Below are positions 36,461 through 44,368 of a stretch of 64,000 nucleotides of DNA, piece after piece. Origin of the DNA: a virus; the IMG/VR virus record IMGVR_UViG_3300011113_000238, positions 1-64,000 of that record; one strand, written 5' to 3'. The number at the start of each line of letters is the position of its first letter. Position 1 is the stretch's first letter. Position numbers and translations under genes: made by a program. Under the pieces are notes generated by a model that was not told the DNA's origin, did no database searches, and saw nothing but the letters and a program-made list of their open reading frames with translations.

Positions 36461-36823
36461 ATGCAAGAAGTTCTATTAGCTGCAATACTGGGGTTAGCTA
36501 CCCTAGCTCTGTATCTGGTGATCTTCTTCTACCTGTATGTGCTCGTGATGGGTATATACAGGGTTCATCTCCAAGATAGACTGAAGGGATTTCTATTCGT
36601 TCTTTGCGTACCTGCAGTAGTCGTAGGATTACTCTTTGATGTATTTGCAAATCTATTCATTGCTACGTTCGTTTTCTGGCAGTTACCAAGAGAATGGTTA
36701 GTGACCACTAGGTTAACTAAGATTAAATCCAATCCCCTAGAGCACTGGAAACGCAGGTATATCGCGCAATACGTCTGTGAGCACATACTGGACGTATTCG
36801 ACCCGAACGGTGATCACTGCTAA
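36461..36823 (+). CDS. Membrane protein of unknown function
   Basis: 120 residues. Two or three hydrophobic segments (5-35, 42-75) and a basic C-terminal cytoplasmic part (RLTKIKSNPLEHWKRRYIAQ). The ATG follows the previous stop with no gap. No family recognised. Position at the head of the lysis region suggests a role in lysis or superinfection, but this is only inferred. Confidence 0.5.
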   Translation: MQEVLLAAILGLATLALYLVIFFYLYVLVMGIYRVHLQDRLKGFLFVLCVPAVVVGLLFDVFANLFIATFVFWQLPREWLVTTRLTKIKSNPLEHWKRRYIAQYVCEHILDVFDPNGDHC

Positions 36824-36839
36824 TCGCGCTTAATTACTC

Positions 36840-36868
36840 TTTACTTAACAAGGAAGTAATGATATAAT
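36840..36868 (+). promoter_or_regulatory. Promoter TTTACT-17-TATAAT ahead of a short terminated leader
   Basis: TTTACT 36840-36845 and TATAAT 36863-36868, spacer 17, with TGA before the -10 (extended form). Only about 30 bases after the expected start site lies the terminator 36901-36925. Confidence 0.8.
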
Positions 36869-36900
36869 AAAGTACTGTCAATAATTTTACAATCAACATA

Positions 36901-36925
36901 GCCCCGCAAGGGGCTTTCTTCGTTT
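36901..36925 (+). terminator. Terminator between promoter and lysis genes
   Basis: GCCCC-GCAA-GGGGC (36901-36914) followed by TTTCTTCGTTT. It can end both the long fibre transcript and the short RNA from the 36840 promoter. Confidence 0.85.
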
Positions 36926-36940
36926 ATAAGTGAGTGCAAT

Positions 36941-37267
36941 ATGGAGCTATCCCACCTTTACCTTTCGTTTTCACTGGACCTAATCCCTGTTGTACTCGCC
37001 ATCGTTGCACTGCAGAGATTGTACACAGTTACTGCTGTTAACACTACCCTTCAACTAGCTAGAGCAAGCTGTATTATGCTTGTACTGTGTCAGTTAACTT
37101 GGATTCATTCCTACTTGATGCACTTTCCGTTGATCAATTCCTTGGTGGATAACATCTGGTCATTGTTCAATAGTATTGTAATGCTGATGATCCTTAGTCT
37201 CGTCAGACAGCACAACACCAACACCGATGGTATTGGCTCGCATAGAGATGACTCCAATAGAGGATAG
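36941..37267 (+). CDS. Membrane protein, lysis region
   Basis: 108 residues with three hydrophobic helices (about 8-25, 40-62, 70-90) and a polar tail (RQHNTNTDGIGSHRDDSNRG). It has the topology of a holin-like protein, though a family match is not visible. It is followed after one base by another multi-TM gene, and both precede the 3TM holin and endolysin. Confidence 0.5.
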   Translation: MELSHLYLSFSLDLIPVVLAIVALQRLYTVTAVNTTLQLARASCIMLVLCQLTWIHSYLMHFPLINSLVDNIWSLFNSIVMLMILSLVRQHNTNTDGIGSHRDDSNRG

Positions 37268-37268
37268 T

Positions 37269-37679
37269 ATGCAAACTTCATTCAATTTCAAAGTAGCCTA
37301 CATGCTGGCAATGAGCAAGATTGAAACTACAGCAATGTTGTGCATTGCATCGTGGTTAATGTCCGTGGGCTTCATTACAGGTGTGCATGACAAGAGCGTG
37401 GATTACGTAGCCATCTGGCAACTAGGTAGTAAGTACTTCTGGTGCTATACCTTCGCTATATACGCTCTGATTAAAACTCTGAGTATTTTCGGTAGTGTGG
37501 ACTACCGGCTCGAACTAATTAATGCTGTGGTAGGATTATGGGGCTGGTTATACATTTGCCTGAGCTTTATGCTCTTTGACACGACTCCCATTTCTCCGCA
37601 TGAATTGGTATTTCTTCTTCCGGTAATAGCTGAATCTTGGTTGCTACTGTCCTACCAACAACGAGGTGAAAAAGGATAG
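37269..37679 (+). CDS. Membrane protein, four TM
   Basis: 136 residues with about four hydrophobic segments (TTAMLCIASWLMSVGFITGV, YFWCYTFAIYALIKTLSIF, AVVGLWGWLYICLSFMLF, ELVFLLPVIAESWLLL). The ATG at 37269 has GAGGATAG upstream and starts one base after the previous stop; a longer form from 37227 would overlap. Function unknown; context suggests lysis or envelope modification. Confidence 0.5.
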   Translation: MQTSFNFKVAYMLAMSKIETTAMLCIASWLMSVGFITGVHDKSVDYVAIWQLGSKYFWCYTFAIYALIKTLSIFGSVDYRLELINAVVGLWGWLYICLSFMLFDTTPISPHELVFLLPVIAESWLLLSYQQRGEKG

Positions 37680-37682
37680 CGC

Positions 37683-38036
37683 ATGAACTTGACAAACTTA
37701 TCTGCTGTAGATATTGCCCAAGCTACAACAATGATTGCTGCTGCGATTATAGCAGCTGTAGCCGTACTGCAGAAAGTACTGAAGGGCTTTAAAGACACGA
37801 ACACTGAAAGTAGCATCATCTCACTGATGCATACTGAATTACAGCGGATGGCTACGCAGAATACTCTGCTAACAACCGAACTGAATAAACTACAGCTGGA
37901 AATTCTCAAGCTCAATAAAGAACTTGGTAATCTTTCGGATGAAAATCGCAGGTTGCATAATGAAGTCTCTTCCCTAGCAGCGGAAGTAGTAAGACTGCAG
38001 AATGTAATCGCACTAAACAACATACAAGTTGATTAA
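37683..38036 (+). CDS. Single-TM coiled-coil protein, possible i-spanin
   Basis: 117 residues: one hydrophobic N-terminal helix (ATTMIAAAIIAAVAVLQKVL), then a continuous heptad-like region LHTELQ...LNKLQLEILKLNKELGNL...VSSLAAEVVRLQNVI. An inner-membrane anchor followed by a periplasmic coiled coil is the layout of Rz-type i-spanins. I do not see an embedded or following lipobox Rz1 frame, so this stays tentative. Confidence 0.5.
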   Translation: MNLTNLSAVDIAQATTMIAAAIIAAVAVLQKVLKGFKDTNTESSIISLMHTELQRMATQNTLLTTELNKLQLEILKLNKELGNLSDENRRLHNEVSSLAAEVVRLQNVIALNNIQVD

Positions 38037-38053
38037 TCAACTAAGGAGGTAAT

Positions 38054-38545
38054 ATGCTACCTATTCTAGCAGGTATTCTCTCAAGTCTAATTGCAAATAA
38101 TATGCCACGAGTAGCGCAAGCTGTCGTGGATAAAGGCTTGGATTATGTGGAGGATAAACTAGGCGTGAAACTTGAACCTGACATGACGCAGGAACAACTC
38201 CAAGCTGTGCGCGAAGCAGCCTTGAAGCATGAAGAATTCCAGATTGAGCAAAGCAACAAGAATACTGACAGTGCTCGTGTAATGAACACAGGTATTCAGA
38301 CTTCGGAATTCGCAAGTACTCTGGCGAAGAACGCAGCTTATTTCATTGACTTTGCGATTGTAGCTGCAGCTATCTTTGTTACATGGTTAACATTCTTCAA
38401 AGCTATCCCCTTGGATAACAAAGAGATTGTCTACACTGCATTGGGTTCTCTCTGGACACTGACAGGTACTATCGTGAACTTCCACAGAGGTTCCAGCCGA
38501 CAGTCCCAAGGTAAGGATGATGTTATTAGAAAGCTGAGTGAATGA
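38054..38545 (+). CDS. Holin, 3TM family (GTA-type)
   Basis: 163 residues: short N-terminal hydrophobic helix, amphipathic middle (LDYVEDKLGVKLEPDMTQEQ), and a C-terminal domain with two strong TM helices (AAYFIDFAIVAAAIFVTWLT and EIVYTALGSLWTLTGTIVNF) followed by HRGSSRQSQGKDD. This resembles holins of the 3TM/GTA type with a G-S-S-S-K-like end. RBS AAGGAGGTAATATG. The stop overlaps the endolysin start (ATGA). Confidence 0.7.
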   Translation: MLPILAGILSSLIANNMPRVAQAVVDKGLDYVEDKLGVKLEPDMTQEQLQAVREAALKHEEFQIEQSNKNTDSARVMNTGIQTSEFASTLAKNAAYFIDFAIVAAAIFVTWLTFFKAIPLDNKEIVYTALGSLWTLTGTIVNFHRGSSRQSQGKDDVIRKLSE

Positions 38546-39006
38546 AACCAATCGTGATGCTTAGTCCTAACTTCAGTTTACAGGAGTTTACAGCCTCTCA
38601 ATCAGCGTTACGCAGGGGTATATCCAACGAACCTTCTGCGGAGGCTCTACAGTGCCTCAGAGAGCTTGTAATCAACCTTCTGCAACCGCTGAGAGAGCGC
38701 ATCGGTAAACCTTTTACGATTACGAGTGGTTATCGCTCACTTGAACTGAATAAAGCAGTTGGTGGTAGCAAAACATCTCAGCATAACAATGGTCAAGCAG
38801 TTGACTTTGTTGTGGAGGGTTTGACTCCTTTTGAAGTGTGTCAGATTATTGCAACATCCGGTCTTGACTTTGATCAGTTGATATATGAGGGTACGTGGGT
38901 TCATGTATCGTATAATAAAGGTAAGAACCGCAGGCAGCTACTCACTGCAGTATTCAAGGATGGTCAACCGACGACTTATATTCAAGGCTTAGTTAATAAG
39001 CCATAA
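38542..39006 (+). CDS. Endolysin, M15-type L-Ala-D-Glu/D,D-peptidase
   Basis: 154 residues of the Peptidase M15_3 family: FSLQEFTASQSALRRGISN start, FTITSGYRSLELNKAVGG, zinc ligands His81 and Asp88 in SQHNNGQAVDF, candidate Glu116 in YEGTW and third ligand His121 in VHVSY. It cleaves peptide cross-bridges in peptidoglycan once the holin opens the membrane. No signal peptide. Last gene of the rightward block. Confidence 0.92.
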   Translation: MKPIVMLSPNFSLQEFTASQSALRRGISNEPSAEALQCLRELVINLLQPLRERIGKPFTITSGYRSLELNKAVGGSKTSQHNNGQAVDFVVEGLTPFEVCQIIATSGLDFDQLIYEGTWVHVSYNKGKNRRQLLTAVFKDGQPTTYIQGLVNKP

Positions 39007-39013
39007 ACGAACG

Positions 39014-39064
39014 AAGCCCCTAGAAGGTAGCCATTGCTGGTTATCCTCTAGGGGCTTTTCTTTT
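39014..39064. terminator. Convergent (bidirectional) terminator
   Basis: Perfect 11-bp arms AAGCCCCTAGA (39014-39024) and TCTAGGGGCTT (39047-39057) followed by TTCTTTTATTT on the + side. It lies between the endolysin stop and the end of the leftward thioredoxin gene. Efficient rightward; a weaker leftward one. Confidence 0.85.
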
Positions 39065-39066
39065 AT

Positions 39067-39309
39067 TTAACTCAGGAATTCCTGAAGTTGAGCACTAGTC
39101 TTAGCTCCAGTAGCTCGTTTAATTTCAGTTCCGTTTTCTTCGAGTACCATTGTAGGTACACCTCGGATTCCGTAGTCCTTTGCCAACTGAGGGTCAGTGT
39201 CAATATCTACAAAGACAAGGTTAGCTGACAATGCAGTAGCTGCGATTGCGGCTTTGAGAGGTTTGCAATTAACGCACCAAGTGGCGCTGAATACTTTTAG
39301 TTCTTTCAT
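39067..39309 (-). CDS. Thioredoxin-like protein
   Basis: 80 residues: KVFSATWCVNCKPLKAAI with active-site CVNC (Cys12, Cys15), VFVDIDTDPQLAKDYGIRGV and cis-Pro site VPTMV. A short thioredoxin/glutaredoxin fold suited to reducing the ribonucleotide reductase encoded directly upstream. RBS AAAGGAATTAA. Separated from nrdA by a terminator. Confidence 0.9.
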   Translation of the reverse strand: MKELKVFSATWCVNCKPLKAAIAATALSANLVFVDIDTDPQLAKDYGIRGVPTMVLEENGTEIKRATGAKTSAQLQEFLS

Positions 39310-39326
39310 TTAATTCCTTTATGAAT

Positions 39327-39342
39327 AAGCCCCGAAGGGCTT
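39327..39342 (-). terminator. Terminator after nrdA
   Basis: AAGCCC-TTCG-GGGCTT on the leftward strand, followed by ATTCAT. Short stem, moderate U-run, between nrdA and the thioredoxin gene. Confidence 0.6.
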
Positions 39343-39348
39343 TGTTAG

Positions 39349-42054
39349 TTACTGGCAAGCCTCACATTCAGAACCTTTACTGGCTTGTACACCAGCTTGA
39401 GTATGAACGTAATACAGCGCTAGTACGTTCGGATCAGCAAACGCTTCCTCGTGTACTTCTGCGATCCAAGCAGGGTCTTCATCAGCAGCAAAGAACAGGT
39501 TCAGTGACTGCCACTGGTCAACATACGTACTACGTGCGCTTGCCAACCGAAGAACCGCTTTCTGATTAATCTCAAAGGCCGTCTTGAATACTTCCTTCTC
39601 TTTATCCGTAAGCCAAGTCACATGCTGAACCGAACCTTGTGCGTTAGTAATCTCCTGAACGTGCTTACGAGTATACACTCCTTTGGACTTCATCAGTTCA
39701 AGTAGCACAGGATTCAATCTGTCAATTTCACCTGCAGCTGTCATCTGAGTATAACCCATAGCTGGATCAGGATTGATACCTTCTGATACAGAACCAATAA
39801 GCAACGATGTACTCTTAGTCGGGGCAATAGCAATCAAGTGAGTATTACGCACTCCGTAACCTTTGCACCATTCAGGTTCACCTAGTTCTACGGCAGCATC
39901 TGCACTAGCTTGCTTCGCTTGTTTTGCAATATGCGCTTGGATCTCCTGACTGAGCATATGAGCATCAAATGATTCAAATGATAACCCTTTACTCATAAAC
40001 AATGTATGCACACCACACAGACCTAGACCAAGTGCTCTACTCTTCTCCGTGAACCGAACAGCCTTCTCAAGACCTCGGATACCTTTGGCACGTTCAATAA
40101 ACTCACCAGCTACACAATCCAGAAACAATGTAGCCCAGTATACAGCGTCAGTATTCTTCCACTCGTCATATCGGAAAGCATTCATCGAAGAAAGAACGCA
40201 TGTGTATGTGTGTTCAGCATCATTAAACAGCATAATTTCCGAGCACTGTCCTGTCAGAATACCATTGAAAACACCCATGTGTCGTTTTGGTTCGGTAAAG
40301 CAGTATGTATCGTCGTAGCGTCCTTCATCTGTCACTGCTGTGACCTTTACGAACTGAGTACATTCGCGATTGGGACGATGATCTGAAATTTCAAGTCGAT
40401 GAGGTTTAAATCCTAATTCGCTCAAAGTACAAATTCCAGTTTGACCAATCAAGAGTCGATACGCCTTTTGAGTCCAGTATTCACCCATTTCACCAGAGCC
40501 ATCATTCTTCGGTAGCAGCTTCCAACCTTCGTCTTTAGCCATTGTAACCTTAGATGACACACCCAATGTCTGTAGCATCATTTGTACTTCCTGCAGAAAT
40601 ACCTTATTTATACTACCAACTTGAATACTCTGTGTTTTACCGTTTCTAGTGATTGTCCCATCGCCATCGCAAAGACCCGCAAACCACTCAAGTTTGGACT
40701 TGATTGTGTAATCTCCACTAGGTACTGTAAACTTTTTAGCCAAGAGCTTACTTGTAGCAATCTCTCGATTCTCGGTTTCCTGCACATACCAGTTATGGAA
40801 GATACTCGTATCAACAAATTCTTTAAGTTTACGCTTGTCATGATAGAAATAAATCTTTTGCTGCGCACCGTCTACAAAACCTTCGGCACTATACAGACCG
40901 TTCTCGTAAGCATGATCAAATACTTCCTTACCTTCGATAATCGGAAAATCACTTTTAATTAGCTTATCTCCAGCTTTCAGGTCAATAGCTCGTTTTTCAA
41001 CTGTCCAACGATTACCAGAAGTAGGATGACGCATTGCAACGTAGAACTTATGGTAAGGTGTGCATTCCAACTCAAACCCACTGTTAGTACTAACCTTAAT
41101 CAGTTTTTGGTTTTCACCAGTCTTACGAACAACAACATTTGAAAACTCCTTACCATTCCACACATTCACCGCTTCGTTCTCAAGATCGGCAATTTGTTGG
41201 TAACCTTCATCAGTCAAGATCAATGTTTCAGGAGCTACGCACAATTGCGAGTTGTTAATGAACAACCCCTTGTCTACGTACATTTGCGGACGTTTAGCGT
41301 TAGCCTTATCAACAAAGAAGAAGTAACCTTTACCTGTGATCATTTTCAACTTCATTGCCTTTTGGAAACGAGCGATAGCATCAGGGTCTTTGCGGTTAAG
41401 TCGATCAATGAATGTCTGTCTGATTGTCCAACCCAAATTCAGATCATCAGGTTCTGCGTTTGCATGATCTGCTAACTCAAAGAAGTCACCGTGCTCAATA
41501 TCCAAGTAGCAAGCCCAAGCACCCCTACGAGCAGTACCTTGTGCGATGTTACGCATAGCATTTACATGCTCTTTGATAATCGGGAGTACACCGCTTGCTT
41601 TACCGCCTACACTGATACTAGAACCACGAGGGCGAATATTACTCAGGTCAGTAGCTGTACCAAAACCATATTTAGTTAACATCGCTACTTCGTGAAGGTT
41701 ACTATAGAAACCATCCACAGAATCATCCGCAATTGTACCTGAGCAAGATACAGGCATACCTCGGGTTGTACCCATGTTTGCGAATACTGGAGTACTAGGG
41801 GATACCCAACCTTTCCATAAAAGCTCAAAGAACTTCGATTCAGCTTGTGCTTCAAACTTAGTACCTTTTAGATGTTTAGCTGCAGTACGTGCGATGCGTT
41901 CAAACTGACCTTTGACAGATCGACCGTGAACTTCGTATTCGTACTTCTCCTTAAACATCTGGAAACCTGCAGTTGTATACCAGTCAGGAACTAGACCTTG
42001 TTGTTGTAGTTGTTTGCGTTCTTCGCTTAGTTTGCGATAAATATTATCAGTCAT
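39349..42054 (-). CDS. nrdA: Ribonucleotide reductase large subunit with intein
   Basis: 901 codons: 271-residue N-extein, 332-residue intein, 298-residue C-extein. The mature 569-residue enzyme has class I features: STPVFANMGTTRGMPVSCSG, KYGFGTATDLSNIRPRGSSI, NNSQL-CSEI (the radical Cys), IAPTKSTSLLIG, and C-terminal CEACQ for thioredoxin reduction. It lacks the N-terminal ATP cone of bacterial NrdA, so allosteric control is reduced. It makes dNDPs for phage DNA. The ATG at 42054 overlaps the nrdB end by eight bases (ATGACTGA); longer starts would run deep into nrdB. Confidence 0.95.
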   Translation of the reverse strand: MTDNIYRKLSEERKQLQQQGLVPDWYTTAGFQMFKEKYEYEVHGRSVKGQFERIARTAAKHLKGTKFEAQAESKFFELLWKGWVSPSTPVFANMGTTRGMPVSCSGTIADDSVDGFYSNLHEVAMLTKYGFGTATDLSNIRPRGSSISVGGKASGVLPIIKEHVNAMRNIAQGTARRGAWACYLDIEHGDFFELADHANAEPDDLNLGWTIRQTFIDRLNRKDPDAIARFQKAMKLKMITGKGYFFFVDKANAKRPQMYVDKGLFINNSQLCVAPETLILTDEGYQQIADLENEAVNVWNGKEFSNVVVRKTGENQKLIKVSTNSGFELECTPYHKFYVAMRHPTSGNRWTVEKRAIDLKAGDKLIKSDFPIIEGKEVFDHAYENGLYSAEGFVDGAQQKIYFYHDKRKLKEFVDTSIFHNWYVQETENREIATSKLLAKKFTVPSGDYTIKSKLEWFAGLCDGDGTITRNGKTQSIQVGSINKVFLQEVQMMLQTLGVSSKVTMAKDEGWKLLPKNDGSGEMGEYWTQKAYRLLIGQTGICTLSELGFKPHRLEISDHRPNRECTQFVKVTAVTDEGRYDDTYCFTEPKRHMGVFNGILTGQCSEIMLFNDAEHTYTCVLSSMNAFRYDEWKNTDAVYWATLFLDCVAGEFIERAKGIRGLEKAVRFTEKSRALGLGLCGVHTLFMSKGLSFESFDAHMLSQEIQAHIAKQAKQASADAAVELGEPEWCKGYGVRNTHLIAIAPTKSTSLLIGSVSEGINPDPAMGYTQMTAAGEIDRLNPVLLELMKSKGVYTRKHVQEITNAQGSVQHVTWLTDKEKEVFKTAFEINQKAVLRLASARSTYVDQWQSLNLFFAADEDPAWIAEVHEEAFADPNVLALYYVHTQAGVQASKGSECEACQ
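40246..41241 (-). mobile_element. NrdA (RIR1) intein with LAGLIDADG endonuclease
   Basis: 332 residues, inserted directly before the catalytic Cys of NNSQL|CSEI. Splicing block A begins CVAPETLILTDEG, block B is GFELECTPYHKFYV with TxxH-like TPYH, and the C-end is YCFTEPKRHMGVFNGILTGQ before Cys+1. The last residue is Gln instead of the usual Asn, a known rare variant in RIR1 inteins. The homing endonuclease half shows a DOD motif KLEWFAGLCDGDGTI (one clear copy, second degenerate). Removing codons 41241-40246 leaves an exact, in-frame NrdA. Confidence 0.93.
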
Positions 42055-43036
42055 TCGTACCTTTCCATGTAAAACCTGTTTCGTCCCAGTTTCTGTTATA
42101 TTGATTACCCACGCCTGAGAAAAAGTCGTTAAACTGATAGTCGTTAATCCCTTTGTAAAACCAGTCAGCAATTGGATTGTATTTCACTTCGTACTCTTTT
42201 TCAAATCCCAATTGCTTCAAGCATTCATTCACACGACTTTGCACAAAGTTCTCAAGTTGATGCGCAGTGATACCCTTGATTTCACCCTTCTCAAAGATCA
42301 TCTGGATAATCTGACATTCATGCTCATAAATCTTACGAGCAGTTTCACGCACCAATTGTTCTACCTTCGCCTTGCGTTGTGCAATTTGATCATCAGTATA
42401 ACCTTCGCTCTTCAGCTTATTCATCTTGTGTTTGAACGCCCATGCTCCACCTGTTGAATGCAGATTTTCATCACGCACGGAGAAGTTGATTCCTCGGACA
42501 ATGTTCAACAACTTGTTCTTACCTTGACTTTGGAAGTGCTTCAGGAAACCAAAGTTGCTATAAAGAATAACACCTTCAACCAAACTAAATGATGCAAGTG
42601 AAACTAGGTCATCCTCATGATCAATAATCTCACCAACATGCTCAACTCGACTCTTCAGTACTGCGTTATCCACATAGGACATGTAGAACTCAGGGGTATC
42701 AATGTGCAGTAGTTGGTTAATCTTATTGTAGAACGGGGCATGTACTGCTAGTTCAAACATGCTGAACACAGATGCCATACGATGAAACTCAGCACCATCA
42801 AACATATTCTTGAAGCGACCACCCCAGTATTCAGAACCTGCGTGAGTCTCGTAGATACTGAACAACTTGAGAGTAGTGATCACTGCATGTTTCTCAGCTT
42901 CCGTCATGTTGACCAGAATGTCTTGCACGTCTTTCTCTACTTTGATTTCATCAGGTAACCAAAATACCTTCAGTTGTTGATCAGCAAATTCAATCGGTTC
43001 TTTATTCTCTTCAATCGGTAATAGGTATTTTTCCAT
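42047..43036 (-). CDS. nrdB: Ribonucleotide reductase small subunit
   Basis: 329 residues. Metal-site segments visible: AEKHAVITTLKLFSIYETHA, FELAVHAPFYNKI with the His and a Tyr four residues after it (position of the radical Tyr in class I R2), LASFSLVEGVILYSNFGF and INFSVRDENLHSTGG. The C-terminal tail WDETGFTWKGTND would dock NrdA. Overlaps nrdA by eight bases, so the two are made in equal amounts. Confidence 0.93.
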   Translation of the reverse strand: MEKYLLPIEENKEPIEFADQQLKVFWLPDEIKVEKDVQDILVNMTEAEKHAVITTLKLFSIYETHAGSEYWGGRFKNMFDGAEFHRMASVFSMFELAVHAPFYNKINQLLHIDTPEFYMSYVDNAVLKSRVEHVGEIIDHEDDLVSLASFSLVEGVILYSNFGFLKHFQSQGKNKLLNIVRGINFSVRDENLHSTGGAWAFKHKMNKLKSEGYTDDQIAQRKAKVEQLVRETARKIYEHECQIIQMIFEKGEIKGITAHQLENFVQSRVNECLKQLGFEKEYEVKYNPIADWFYKGINDYQFNDFFSGVGNQYNRNWDETGFTWKGTND

Positions 43037-43047
43037 CTTATCTTTCG

Positions 43048-43509
43048 TTATTTAGCCCATTGGGACTCGTCAATCACTGTGTACTTGTCTCTGCTTTCAA
43101 GATACTCCTGAGTATCCGTAGTTTCACTCCTTGAGCGGTACACATCTTCAAGGATTTTACTACCACTGTACTTATCAATCGCTTCTTTGCTGGCATAACC
43201 TGAGTTGATCCATTCAGAGTCTTGTCGGCTTTCACCAACCCAACGACTGCATGTTACGACTTCATTCAAGCGGTTGCGATGTTTGATTGCATCTTGACGT
43301 TGATACGGTAGGGAGGTATCCATGCCCAAACCGTATAGTGTTTTCTTGAAGTTAAACGGATCGTCAGTTTCAAAACTCGCAGTGTAATCAGGGATAGCTC
43401 GTGCAAGCTCTGATTCTGATACGATCACTTGAGCAATGATCATACTGCTTCTTTTCTCTTTGTGAGCCTGAAACCGAGATAGAGTTTCTTTTGATTTTTG
43501 TGCTTGCAT
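43048..43509 (-). CDS. Hypothetical protein
   Basis: 153 residues, charged, no TM segment. Contains FETDDPFNFKKTLYGLGMDT then SLPYQRQDAIKHRNRLNEVV and a C-terminal EYLESRDKYTVIDESQWAK. Family not recognised. The start has AAGGAG four bases upstream; an internal Met (MIIAQVIVSE) is possible. It is the first gene of the nrdB-nrdA operon and is read from the promoter at 43543. Confidence 0.6.
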   Translation of the reverse strand: MQAQKSKETLSRFQAHKEKRSSMIIAQVIVSESELARAIPDYTASFETDDPFNFKKTLYGLGMDTSLPYQRQDAIKHRNRLNEVVTCSRWVGESRQDSEWINSGYASKEAIDKYSGSKILEDVYRSRSETTDTQEYLESRDKYTVIDESQWAK

Positions 43510-43542
43510 AAGCTCCTTAATGGTAATTCATGGTGAGTAAGT

Positions 43543-43587
43543 ATTATACCAGCAGAAGTACAGGAAGTAAAGATAACTTCTGCTGGT
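43543..43587 (-). promoter_or_regulatory. Promoter inside a 12-bp perfect inverted repeat
   Basis: Leftward TTTACT (43571-43566), 17-base spacer, TATAAT (43548-43543) with TGG before it. The arms ACCAGCAGAAGT (43548-43559) and ACTTCTGCTGGT (43576-43587) enclose a 16-base loop, so the -35 and most of the spacer lie between the arms. Likely operator or structured control site of the nrd operon. Confidence 0.75.
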
Positions 43588-43595
43588 TCTTAGGT

Positions 43596-43793
43596 TCAGA
43601 GGTACTTGCGCTTTTCGATAACAGTTAAATTACCTTCTTCGTCAGTTGTCTCTGTGATGCTACTGGCAGTGTCCTCCTTGTATTTATTGTACATCTTAAT
43701 CAATTGATTCATAATCAGTACGTACATTACAACGATAAGTACAATTTGAGCAATAAGAATAAAGTTACCCATTAGTGCAGTGCTTTCTTCCAA
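43596..43793 (-). CDS. Small single-TM protein
   Basis: 65 residues: a hydrophobic helix NFILIAQIVLIVVMYVLIMN near the start, then KMYNKYKEDTASSITETTDE, a charged cytoplasmic part. Overlaps the end of the upstream gene by 22 bases. No family recognised. Confidence 0.55.
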   Translation of the reverse strand: MEESTALMGNFILIAQIVLIVVMYVLIMNQLIKMYNKYKEDTASSITETTDEEGNLTVIEKRKYL

Positions 43794-44368
43794 AGGTTTT
43801 CGTCGTAAGTTCCATTCGCAATATCTTCCTCAATTTGAGTCTGCAGTCTAAACATCAAGCTAGTGATAGCGCAAGCAAGGTGATAGCAGTTCGTACCTTT
43901 AGAATCATCCTTATCCAAGTCCAAGCGTTCACCTTTCTTAACTGCCATTATGTGACGTTGGGTAGCGTTGTAATAACGGAAGTCAGCATCTGGAACTAAC
44001 CGCCAGTTCTCTTGACCGATTGGTTCATTGTAACGCACAGCACCTACTGTCAGAACCTTCACAACCTCTTCCAGAGCGTTTGTAGGTAGCAGAGCATACA
44101 TTGGCTTACCTGAGTCGAACTTACGTCCTGTAGAGGGTTCTGGTGACTTTACGGAGGGTTCTTCTGGTGCGTATTGCCATACAGACTCTTCGTCTCTCTC
44201 GCACATGAGTTCTCCACTATCATCTACTAGCGGACTGCAATCGGGAGCGTGTAGCATTATACAATGCTTGCACTGGTTAGGGTCGCCAATTACGGAATCA
44301 TCTCGTTTAATGAAAATGATCTTGCGACCATTCAATTCATTGACATACAGACTCTTTACTTCACTCAT
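43772..44368 (-). CDS. dATP/dGTP diphosphohydrolase-like protein (MazG-related)
   Basis: 198 residues. N-terminal part has CKHCIMLHAPDC-type cysteines; the core KFDSGKPMYALLPTNALEEV followed by VKVLTVGAVRYNEPIGQENW and HLACAITSLMFRL matches the all-alpha dATP/dGTP pyrophosphohydrolase family of phages (DUF5664-like). It would remove dNTPs or modified competitors, or tune pools with the MazG-like protein upstream. The ATG at 44368 sits six bases after AGGAGG and overlaps the upstream gene by eight bases. Confidence 0.65.
   Translation of the reverse strand: MSEVKSLYVNELNGRKIIFIKRDDSVIGDPNQCKHCIMLHAPDCSPLVDDSGELMCERDEESVWQYAPEEPSVKSPEPSTGRKFDSGKPMYALLPTNALEEVVKVLTVGAVRYNEPIGQENWRLVPDADFRYYNATQRHIMAVKKGERLDLDKDDSKGTNCYHLACAITSLMFRLQTQIEEDIANGTYDENLWKKALH

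Noticed and set aside
43772-44368. A 2-aminoadenine (Z-DNA) pathway
   Set aside because: The dATP/dGTP hydrolase-like gene alone is not enough; no PurZ-like adenylosuccinate synthetase is in the window, and the polymerase is family B.
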